From positions 1 through 12,061 of the forward strand of contig DEIH01000198.1 of the NCBI GenBank assembly GCA_002352375.1: a stretch of 12,061 nucleotides of DNA, read 5' to 3'. This stretch comes from Spirochaeta sp. UBA2779 (lineage in GTDB: Bacteria; Spirochaetota; Spirochaetia; DSM-2461). The stretch's first letter is position 1; each line of letters begins with the position of its first letter. The translations under genes and the position numbers were made by a program. The notes below the pieces were generated by a model, which made no database searches, was not told where the DNA came from, and saw only the letters and a list, made by a program, of their open reading frames with translations. Of the stretch, positions 7,361 to 12,061 are shown piece after piece.

Positions 7361-8203
7361 ATGAGTAATTTTGCACAGTGGTGGCAGCACCTCCCGGAAC
7401 AGATGAATCCGGTTATCTTTTCAATCGGCAGTTTCTCTCTGCAGTACTACGGCCTGATGTACCTGGTGGCCTTTACAATTGTTTATATTCTGGCCTTGTT
7501 TAGGTTGAAAAGGGAGCCCCGTTTCAATATGGACAGCGAGAAGCTTCAGGAACTGATGGTAGCTATGATATTGGGTATTATCATCGGTGCACGTCTGGGA
7601 TATGTCCTTTTCTATAATTTTTCATATTACATGCATAATCCCCTGGAGATTGTTCTGCCCTTTGATATTTCCGACGGGTTTCGTTTTACCGGTATTGCCG
7701 GTATGTCCTACCACGGCGGGCTCCTGGGAGTTCTTTTTGGGACTTTGTATTTTGCCCGAAAGAACAAGACCTCTTTTCTGGACATTGCCGATCTTATCGT
7801 TCCTTGTGTTCCCCTGGGGTACACCTTCGGACGCTTGGGTAACTTTATCAACGGTGAGCTCTTCGGCAGAATCACCGAACGTTCAATCGGAATGTATTTC
7901 CCGCAGGCACCGGGAATACAACTGAGGCACCCCTCTCAGCTCTATGAAGCTTTTTTTGAAGGGATTGTCCTGTTTCTGATTCTCTGGTTTCTTAAAAAAC
8001 GTATAAAAATATCGGGAGCCATGCTCCCTCTGTACCTGATGGGCTACGGTCTGTTCCGTTTTCTCATTGAATACACCCGGCAGCCGGATCCCCAGCTTGG
8101 CTTTGTTCTTCTGAAGTTTTCCATGGGTCAGCTGCTCAGCTCGGGAATGATAATTGCCGGCGGGCTGATGTTGGTTTATTTAAACAGAAAAGCTCAGGAT
8201 TGA
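7361..8203 (+). CDS. lgt: Prolipoprotein diacylglyceryl transferase
   Basis: This inner-membrane enzyme moves diacylglycerol from phosphatidylglycerol to the lipobox cysteine of prolipoproteins, the first step of lipoprotein maturation. The 280 residues are of normal length and form about seven membrane segments. Family motifs in order: YYGLMYLVAF (29-38), GARLGYVLFYN (76-86), MSYHGGLLG with the essential histidine at His118, the signature GRLGNFINGELFG (157-169: Arg158, Asn161, Glu166 match E. coli Arg143, Asn146, Glu151), HPSQLYEA (190-197), and RFLIEYTRQPDPQLG (233-247) with Arg240. The ATG is preceded by a strong GGAGGGG at seven bases. It appears to be a single-gene unit, convergent with the permease pair, with only six bases between the two stops and no separate terminator. 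Confidence 0.97.
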   Translation: MSNFAQWWQHLPEQMNPVIFSIGSFSLQYYGLMYLVAFTIVYILALFRLKREPRFNMDSEKLQELMVAMILGIIIGARLGYVLFYNFSYYMHNPLEIVLPFDISDGFRFTGIAGMSYHGGLLGVLFGTLYFARKNKTSFLDIADLIVPCVPLGYTFGRLGNFINGELFGRITERSIGMYFPQAPGIQLRHPSQLYEAFFEGIVLFLILWFLKKRIKISGAMLPLYLMGYGLFRFLIEYTRQPDPQLGFVLLKFSMGQLLSSGMIIAGGLMLVYLNRKAQD

Positions 8204-8209
8204 AACGAA

Positions 8210-8743
8210 TTATCGGTTCTGAGCCGCTGCATACAGCCGGTCTTTTTCCTTTTGTGGTATCAGCAGATTCATAACGGCAGCAATAAAAAGGATACCGGCG
8301 AGGTTGATTATCAACCGTGAAACCGCAAAGCGATACCCCAATGCGTTCATTTCAAACAGGAACATGGGGATTTTCGTGGTAGACCAGGCACCGATAAAAA
8401 TTAGAATATTGGTGAATGAAGCTCCTTTTTTCATCAGGACGGCAACAATCGGGAATGCGCCGTACAGCGGCCCGGCTGCAGCGGATCCCAGAAAGAATCC
8501 CAGCAATCCACCCTTGAAACCTGATTCCGGGCCCATCAGACGAATAATGATTTCCCTGGGCACCCAGACATCGAAGAGGCCGAGTAGAATAAAGATTGGC
8601 GGGATAATCTGAAGCATGGTGCCGAGCTGGTAGCTTAAGATTGAGATTGTTTGAGCAGACTTCTGAGGCCAGAATAGGAGAAAAGCGGTTAATATACCTA
8701 TCGAGAAGAGAGCTGCACTGTATTTTCTGACAATAGTTTTCAT
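8210..8743 (-). CDS. Half-size permease, second of a pair (COG0701-like)
   Basis: A 177-residue membrane protein with about four to five membrane segments. Its core holds GPESG (71-75), GSAAAGPLYGAFPIVAVLMK (86-105), KKGAS, IGAWSTTKIPMFLFE (117-131) and NALG. I recall similar two-gene permease pairs in anaerobic Firmicutes and related groups. They are distantly akin to the ArsP/YraQ permease family (which exports organoarsenicals in some bacteria) but lack its Cys-Ser-Cys motif, so the substrate is open. I choose the ATG at 8743 rather than the one at 8758: it has a GGGTGA ribosome site seven bases upstream, overlaps the upstream stop as ATGA, and brings the protein into exact register with its partner. 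It should be co-translated with the first half and may form a heterodimer with it. Confidence 0.8.
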   Translation of the reverse strand: MKTIVRKYSAALFSIGILTAFLLFWPQKSAQTISILSYQLGTMLQIIPPIFILLGLFDVWVPREIIIRLMGPESGFKGGLLGFFLGSAAAGPLYGAFPIVAVLMKKGASFTNILIFIGAWSTTKIPMFLFEMNALGYRFAVSRLIINLAGILFIAAVMNLLIPQKEKDRLYAAAQNR

Positions 8744-9234
8744 AAAGAAATCACCCATGCGACAAACAGGGCCGCAGGAAAGGAAAAACCGAATGCCAGG
8801 GTGTTGCGTATTAGCGCTGCCCGTTTACCCAGATATTCAATTTCCATGGGAAGAGTAACAATACCTACCATCATCAGGGTTGAGATGAAAGTTGCAACAG
8901 GTACGATACCGGCACCGCTTCGCAGCAGCTCAGAGGCAACCGGAAAAGCGATGAATCCGGGAATCAGAGTTATCGACCCCACTACAGCGGCACCGAAGGT
9001 GCTTAGAACCCCTGACTCCTCTCCCAGAATACCTGTCATCAGAGCCTCATTGAATAGCGATAACACTATGGAGACAATTACCAGAACAGTGATGAATTGA
9101 GGCAATATATTACTGAGCGACTTGAGACCTTTTAACACGGCCTTTTTGGTTTTAATCCGGTCTTTAAAGGCTGAAAAAATCAGTGCAGCCAGAGTAAATG
9201 CATACAGAAGCATGACGTTTAAACCTATTTTCAT
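8740..9234 (-). CDS. Half-size permease, first of a pair (COG0701-like)
   Basis: A 164-residue protein with about five membrane segments (around 7-23, 43-61, 78-98, 108-127, 143-162). The core GSITLIPGFIAFPVASELL (86-104), RSGAG, then TLPMEIEYLG (127-136), aligns without a single gap with the second permease, at the same residue numbers: Gly71, Glu73, Ser74, Gly75, Gly86, Ser87, Pro98, Glu131, Leu135, Gly136 and Arg143 are shared. The open frame extends upstream to 9384, but that would run over the ArsR gene and its promoter, so I start at the ATG at 9234. No Shine-Dalgarno sequence precedes it; a consensus promoter ends seven bases upstream, so the message is probably leaderless. Its divergence from an ArsR gene suggests metalloid or metal control; the transported substrate is unknown. 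Confidence 0.8.
   Translation of the reverse strand: MKIGLNVMLLYAFTLAALIFSAFKDRIKTKKAVLKGLKSLSNILPQFITVLVIVSIVLSLFNEALMTGILGEESGVLSTFGAAVVGSITLIPGFIAFPVASELLRSGAGIVPVATFISTLMMVGIVTLPMEIEYLGKRAALIRNTLAFGFSFPAALFVAWVISL
8751..8756 (-). promoter_or_regulatory. Ribosome binding site deciding the start of the second permease
   Basis: GGGTGA on the minus strand stands seven bases before the ATG at 8743, inside the last codons of the upstream permease gene. The alternative ATG at 8758 has no such site. Together with the ATGA stop-start overlap this points to translational coupling. Confidence 0.6.
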
Positions 9235-9241
9235 GGTTTCG

Positions 9242-9270
9242 ATAATAAGAAACCGATGTATAGGTGTCAA
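9242..9270 (-). promoter_or_regulatory. Near-consensus promoter of the permease pair
   Basis: Read on the minus strand: TTGACA (9265-9270), a spacer of exactly 17 bases, then TATTAT (9242-9247). The last base of the -10 is eight bases from the first base of the ATG at 9234, so transcription should begin at or next to the start codon. Confidence 0.7.
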
Positions 9271-9281
9271 CTTATTTGACA
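9265..9281. promoter_or_regulatory. ArsR-type operator dyad shared by two divergent promoters
   Basis: TGTCAA, CTTAT and TTGACA form a perfect 6-5-6 inverted repeat. Each arm is a consensus -35 box (TTGACA), one for each direction. TCAA...TTGA cores are known from ArsR/CadC-type operators, so the ArsR encoded at 9322 probably binds here and could shut both promoters at once. Confidence 0.6.
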
Positions 9282-9304
9282 AAGTTTCTAAAATTTGCAA
9301 CATT
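9276..9304 (+). promoter_or_regulatory. Candidate promoter of the first arsR
   Basis: The right arm of the dyad is a perfect TTGACA (9276-9281). At 17 bases downstream stands AACATT (9299-9304), a poor -10. TAAAAT at 9289-9294 is a better -10 but lacks a good -35. The -35 is clear and the -10 is not. Confidence 0.4.
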
Positions 9305-9321
9305 AAGAAGGGGGATGTACA

Positions 9322-9636
9322 ATGACTGAGCAGGAAAAGATAAGATACGATATGCGCTCTCACATGTTTAAAGCCCTGTCTCACCCGATGAGAATCTATA
9401 TCCTGGACAAACTCAAAGAACGCACGTGGTGTGTCTGCGAGCTGGCTGATGAGGTTGGTATTAACAAATCTGCCGCATCAAAACACCTTTCCCAGCTCAA
9501 GGAAGCCGGGCTTGTGGATATTGAAAAGAAGGGAACTCAGGTGGAATACCGTCTTACAGCACCCTGTGTTCTGGATCTGGCATCCTGTGCCGAAGGTGCG
9601 GTTTTAAGCAATCGGCGTAAGAACCTGGGATTGTAA
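9322..9636 (+). CDS. ArsR/SmtB-family metalloregulator
   Basis: A 104-residue winged-helix repressor that should leave DNA when it binds a soft metal or metalloid. KALSHPMRIYILDKL (17-31) begins the fold; WCVCELADEVGINKSAASKHLSQLKEAGLV (36-65) holds the recognition helix; KGTQVEYRL (70-78) is the wing. Cys37 and Cys39 sit where E. coli ArsR has its As(III)-binding CVC residues, while the third cysteine is alanine (Ala42). Cys82 and Cys89 near the C-terminus could give other ligands. AAGGGGG (9308-9314) precedes the ATG by seven bases. It is divergent from the permease pair and convergent with the second arsR, 13 bases apart. Arsenite is the likeliest signal; antimonite or another soft metal is possible. 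Confidence 0.9.
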   Translation: MTEQEKIRYDMRSHMFKALSHPMRIYILDKLKERTWCVCELADEVGINKSAASKHLSQLKEAGLVDIEKKGTQVEYRLTAPCVLDLASCAEGAVLSNRRKNLGL

Positions 9637-9649
9637 AGAGGTGTTACTC

Positions 9650-10012
9650 CTAAGGCCTCCATTCGTTGATCGTTTTACAGTTGCACCCGCTGTTCCAGTA
9701 TAACTTGAGCCTCCTGAGATCTTCGGTAATTAAAGGCAAATCTTTATTTGCTGATTTGATAATTCCGGGGATGTAACTTTGTTCCTCCCAATTCCCGGGA
9801 TTAATCTGAAAGTGAACCCACTGCCCCCGTTTCTCTCCCTTTATCAGCCCGCTTTGCCTGAGCCGGGTGAGGTGGCGGGATAGGTTTGATTGGTTTAACT
9901 TCAGTATGGCCTGAATTTCACAGGAACATAAATCCACGGCTTCCTGAAGCAGGCATACGACTCGCATTCTGGTTTCGTCAGCCAGGGCGGTAATTGTTGA
10001 TATTGTATCCAT
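9650..10012 (-). CDS. arsR: ArsR-family repressor of the acr3 operon
   Basis: A 120-residue winged-helix regulator: ALADETRMRVVCLLQ (9-23), LCSCEIQAILKLNQSNLSRHLTRLRQSGLI (28-57), then the wing KRGQWVHFQIN (61-71). The LCSCEI stretch matches the ELCVCDL arsenite site of ArsR with Cys29 and Cys31; the third position is Gln34. A C-terminal pair, Cys110 and Cys112 (SGCNC), may complete the site. The frame is open upstream to 10075, but that part runs antiparallel to nothing useful and overlaps the end of acr3, so I choose the ATG at 10012, where the family fold begins. The gene lies seven bases after the acr3 stop and its ribosome site (GAGG, 12 bases away) lies inside the end of acr3. Being last in its operon, it would repress its own synthesis together with the exporter. 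Confidence 0.88.
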   Translation of the reverse strand: MDTISTITALADETRMRVVCLLQEAVDLCSCEIQAILKLNQSNLSRHLTRLRQSGLIKGEKRGQWVHFQINPGNWEEQSYIPGIIKSANKDLPLITEDLRRLKLYWNSGCNCKTINEWRP

Positions 10013-10019
10013 AATTTTT

Positions 10020-11078
10020 TTAGTCCTCAGGGAGTACCGGGAACCAGTGCCGGGTATTATTGGTGAAATTGACAAGGCTCAACATAACCGGTACTTCAAC
10101 GAGAACACCCACTACGGTCGCAAAGGCGGCTCCTGAGGAAAGCCCGAACAGGCTGATCGCGACAGCGACGGCCAGCTCAAAAAAATTGCTGGCTCCGATC
10201 AATGCAGCCGGTCCGGCAATGGGATGGGGAAGTTTCCATATTCTCGACCAGCTGTAAGCAATACCGTAAATGAAGTAGGTCTGAATTATAAGGGGTACGG
10301 CGATTAAGGCAATGTGAAGGGGGTTGCTGAGTATTGTATCCCCCTGGAATGAAAACAGGATGATCAGGGTAAGAAGCAGGCCGGTGGTTGTTATCCCATC
10401 AAATTTTTTGGTGAATACATTTTCAAAATAGTCTTTCCCCCGGTTTTTCGTGATAAGGACTCGGGACAGATAGCCGAATCCAAGGGGAATAACCACAAAC
10501 AGGAATACCGATAGAAATAAGGTGTTGTACGGTATTTTTATATCACTGATTCCCAGAAGTAGAGCGACAATGGGTGTAAAAGCGAAGAGTATTATCAGGT
10601 CGTTTACGGCAACCTGTACCACCGTATAAGCCGGATCTCCATCGGAGAGATGACTCCAGACAAAAACCATCGCCGTACATGGTGCCGCGCCCAGGAGAAC
10701 CGCTCCTGCAAGGTACTCTGTTCCCAGCTCGTCGCTTATCCAGGGACGAAATACCACTTTCAGGAAAAAGAAGGCTATAAGGTACATGGTAAAGGGTTTA
10801 ATGAGCCAGTTTGTAACTGTCGTAACAGCCAGGCCTTTCGGTCTTTTGGTTGCTTTAAGGATACTTGTAAAATCAACTTTCAGCATCATCGGATATATCA
10901 TCAGCCAGATAAGTATGGCTACCGGCAGGGAAACCTGGGCGTATTCAAGTTTACTGAGAAACTCCGGTACTGATGGGAGGAATTGACCTATAGCAATTCC
11001 GAGAACGATACATATCAGAACCCAGATTGTCAGATATTTTCCGAAAAAACCTATTGAAGCCTGTTTTGAAGATGACAT
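10020..11078 (-). CDS. acr3: ACR3-type arsenite efflux permease
   Basis: An inner-membrane exporter of As(OH)3 (often annotated arsB, though it is the unrelated ACR3 family). The 352 residues form about ten membrane segments. The diagnostic regions are intact: LLGAAPCTAMVFVWS (128-142) with the essential Cys134, the GDPAYTVVQVAVNDLI stretch (147-162), and IGASNFFELAVAVAISLFGL (294-313) with Glu301, followed by GVLVEVPVMLSLV. Cys134 and Glu301 correspond to the transport residues known for Acr3. The ATG at 11078 has GGAG seven bases upstream. It is first in an operon with the second arsR and divergent from the OsmC-family gene. No arsenate reductase gene is beside it, so arsenate resistance would need a reductase encoded elsewhere. 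Confidence 0.96.
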   Translation of the reverse strand: MSSSKQASIGFFGKYLTIWVLICIVLGIAIGQFLPSVPEFLSKLEYAQVSLPVAILIWLMIYPMMLKVDFTSILKATKRPKGLAVTTVTNWLIKPFTMYLIAFFFLKVVFRPWISDELGTEYLAGAVLLGAAPCTAMVFVWSHLSDGDPAYTVVQVAVNDLIILFAFTPIVALLLGISDIKIPYNTLFLSVFLFVVIPLGFGYLSRVLITKNRGKDYFENVFTKKFDGITTTGLLLTLIILFSFQGDTILSNPLHIALIAVPLIIQTYFIYGIAYSWSRIWKLPHPIAGPAALIGASNFFELAVAVAISLFGLSSGAAFATVVGVLVEVPVMLSLVNFTNNTRHWFPVLPED

Positions 11079-11093
11079 GATTAATCTCCGAAG

Positions 11094-11119
11094 TATGAAT
11101 ATATGAGCATATAATCATA
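11094..11119. promoter_or_regulatory. 12-2-12 operator for ArsR at acr3
   Basis: The left arm TATGAATATATG (11094-11105), the centre AG, and the right arm CATATAATCATA (11108-11119) form an inverted repeat with 11 of 12 pairs matching. A 12-2-12 inverted repeat is the known operator shape of ArsR/SmtB repressors. It covers the -10 box and the expected transcription start of acr3, so binding would block initiation. Confidence 0.65.
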
Positions 11120-11139
11120 TAATATAAGTGTCCTGTCAA
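11111..11139 (-). promoter_or_regulatory. Promoter of acr3-arsR
   Basis: On the minus strand: TTGACA (11134-11139), a 17-base spacer, then GATTAT (11111-11116, four of six matches). Start of transcription would be near 11104, giving a leader of about 25 bases with the GGAG ribosome site. The region is very AT-rich, so other -10 choices exist. Confidence 0.6.
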
Positions 11140-11217
11140 TCAGAATATTTTTGGGTAATATTGAGAAAAAAACGATAGCTCACAGGCCGGTTTTTTCAGA
11201 TATAATAAGGAGTAGCG

Positions 11218-11643
11218 ATGAGTAACAGCCAATACTGTATTCAGATAATCCGTGAGGACGGAAGTAACACCGCCACTTCCCAGGTACGTGATTTCTCATT
11301 AAACCTGGGGTGCACTGCCGGAGATAACTCTGTTGGATTCAATCCTGTGGAAACACTTCTATCGGCGGCGGGGGCCTGTATCACCTCTTCTTTGAGGCTG
11401 GTAGCGGAGAATAGCAATGTGCCCATCGGCCGGGTGGAGGTTTCGGCATGCGGTATCAGGCAGTCGGATCCGCCACGTCTTATTTCAGCTCAAATTGAGG
11501 TGGGAATTGAATCCCGGGAAAGTGATGACAGGATTTCCAGGGTGTTCCGTGTTGCCGGCCGGAACAGTACGGTTGTTTCAACCCTGGGAGAGGCGCTGGA
11601 TCTGAATCTTAAATGGAAGCGTCTGAATCAGGAAAGTTCATGA
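11218..11643 (+). CDS. OsmC-family protein lacking the second family cysteine
   Basis: A 141-residue cytoplasmic protein of the OsmC/Ohr fold, related to thiol peroxidases that remove organic hydroperoxides. FNPVETLLSAAGACITSSLRLVAE (41-64) is the central family helix with the first conserved cysteine at Cys54. The second one, normally in a CPVxxTL context, is replaced: RNSTVVSTLGEAL (115-127) has Ser117 there. It therefore cannot work as a normal two-cysteine OsmC peroxidase; it may use another cysteine (7, 32 or 78), bind a ligand, or belong to one of the uncharacterised OsmC subgroups. AAGGAG (11207-11212) precedes the ATG by five bases. A TATAAT stands right before it (11201-11206), which would give a very short leader if used. 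The gene is divergent from acr3, so a link to metalloid-induced oxidative stress is possible but not shown. Confidence 0.8.
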   Translation: MSNSQYCIQIIREDGSNTATSQVRDFSLNLGCTAGDNSVGFNPVETLLSAAGACITSSLRLVAENSNVPIGRVEVSACGIRQSDPPRLISAQIEVGIESRESDDRISRVFRVAGRNSTVVSTLGEALDLNLKWKRLNQESS

Positions 11644-11791
11644 ATCCAATGAAGTCTATGAAATGCTTTTCGATATTGGCCATACTCACATCCGGGTTGT
11701 AATCCAGGCTGAGAATCTGAACATTGGGCAGCAACTTATTGAGGGTTTTTGTAAAGCCTCTGCCGGTGATGTGGTTGGGGCCGTCCCGCAA
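11609..11791 (-). pseudogene. Probable remnant of a CoA-dehydratase activase-like protein C-terminus
   Basis: An open frame of 60 codons on the minus strand begins with an unlikely TTG inside a terminator hairpin and runs 35 bases into the 3' end of the OsmC gene. From about 11773 downward its translation looks like real protein: HITGRGFTKTLNKL, then LPNVQILSLDYNPDVSMANIE. The LDYDPDVSxANIEN pattern near the C-terminus is what I recall from the large acyl-CoA dehydratase activase-related proteins. There is no ribosome site and no N-terminal part, so I read it as the leftover end of a lost gene. It could also be a chance frame; the match is from memory only. Confidence 0.35.
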
Positions 11792-11814
11792 TAATGCGAA
11801 ACGGCCCTCGTTTT
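11778..11814 (+). terminator. Intrinsic terminator downstream of the OsmC-family gene
   Basis: GGGCCGT (11778-11784) pairs perfectly with ACGGCCC (11801-11807); inside, CGCA (11787-11790) pairs with TGCG (11795-11798) around an ATAA loop, and a TTTT (11811-11814) follows after three bases. On the other strand no T-tract follows, so it acts for plus-strand messages, 134 bases after the OsmC stop. Confidence 0.7.
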
Positions 11815-11843
11815 ACTTTACCTGTTGTAGTTTACCACCGTTT

Positions 11844-12061
11844 TCAACCTTTCAGCAGAGCTTCAGCCTCAATGAGAACATTTTCAGCTGTAAAGCCGAA
11901 CTTCTCATCCAGTACACCGGCCGGGGCCGAGTAACCGAAATGATCCAGACCGAATACCCGTCCTCCGGTGCCGGTGAGTCCTTCCAGTGTTACCGGGAGT
12001 CCAGCGGTGAAGCCCAGTTTGGGAACAGTTGATGGAAGAACCTCTTCCTGATAGCCGGCAT
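11844..12061 (-). CDS. tkt: Transketolase, C-terminal fragment (cut by window edge)
   Basis: Only the last 71 codons are in the window, ending at a TGA at 11844-11846; the rest lies beyond 12061. The fragment begins AGYQEEVLPSTVPKLG, the transketolase EVLP region, and ends with the typical C-terminal stretch GLDHFGYSAPAGVLDEKFGF then TAENVLIEAEALLKG. Transketolase moves two-carbon units between ketose and aldose phosphates with thiamine diphosphate, and uses xylulose 5-phosphate, the product of XylB. The fragment lies outside the catalytic domains, so activity cannot be judged. No clear terminator follows on this strand. Confidence 0.88.
   Translation of the reverse strand, partial: AGYQEEVLPSTVPKLGFTAGLPVTLEGLTGTGGRVFGLDHFGYSAPAGVLDEKFGFTAENVLIEAEALLKG

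Noticed and set aside
8740..8758. A frameshift splitting one permease gene in two
   Set aside because: Both halves have complete homologous cores, the second has its own ribosome site and an ATGA coupling overlap, and I recall similar pairs from other bacteria. This looks like a natural two-gene arrangement.
9235..9384. Upstream extension of the first permease to 9384
   Set aside because: It would run over the promoters, the operator dyad and the first 63 bases of the ArsR gene. The extra 50 residues look unlike protein of this family, and the start at 9234 fits the promoter and the register with the second permease.
10013..10075. Upstream extension of the second ArsR to 10075
   Set aside because: It overlaps the last codons of acr3 and adds residues not found in the family. 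The fold begins at the ATG at 10012.
11108..11123. Tandem direct repeat CATATAAT twice in a row
   Set aside because: It overlaps the right arm of the 12-2-12 dyad in a very AT-rich stretch. The dyad explains most of it, and two copies alone are not convincing.
11724..12032. 102-codon plus-strand frame over the terminator and the transketolase end
   Set aside because: It crosses the intrinsic terminator and lies opposite a clear transketolase C-terminus, with no motif of its own.

Overview
The window reads as chromosomal DNA of roughly 50% GC from a saccharolytic, probably anaerobic or facultative bacterium. My best guess is a free-living spirochaete or a relative. That rests on the general look of the genes and codon use, not on a diagnostic marker, so the taxonomy is only a suggestion. 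Genes are densely packed and the longest stretch without a convincing gene is about 200 bases. I see no rRNA, tRNA, CRISPR array, insertion sequence or phage gene.

Left part (1-3740), D-xylose catabolism: a partial AraC-type regulator on the minus strand (cut by the window edge) is divergent from xylulokinase (xylB) and xylose isomerase (xylA), which end at a strong intrinsic terminator. XylA turns D-xylose into D-xylulose and XylB phosphorylates it to xylulose 5-phosphate. At the far right edge (11844-12061, minus) is the C-terminal end of a transketolase, the next pentose-phosphate enzyme that could use this product.

Middle part (3741-8203): a large soluble GGDEF protein (886 aa) whose diguanylate cyclase domain is split by an insertion of about 125-140 residues; a cytoplasmic SGNH/GDSL hydrolase convergent with it, separated by a GC-rich hairpin element; and lgt (prolipoprotein diacylglyceryl transferase), divergent from the hydrolase.

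Right part (8210-11643), metalloid-type stress genes: two half-size permeases (4-bp overlap), which align without gaps over their C-terminal halves, are divergent from a first ArsR regulator. Their two consensus -35 boxes are the two arms of one perfect dyad. A second ArsR is transcribed after an ACR3-type arsenite exporter, whose promoter carries a 12-2-12 inverted repeat of the kind ArsR/SmtB repressors bind. The two arsR genes are tail to tail. An OsmC-family protein lacking the second family cysteine is divergent from acr3 and ends at its own terminator, beyond a probable gene remnant on the opposite strand.

The points most worth a second look are the insertion inside the GGDEF domain, the in-register half-permease pair with its shared-box divergent promoter, the acr3 operator, several starts that look leaderless, and the remnant between the OsmC gene and transketolase. 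No arsenate reductase (arsC), arsA or arsD is visible here, so the arsenic module as seen only exports arsenite.
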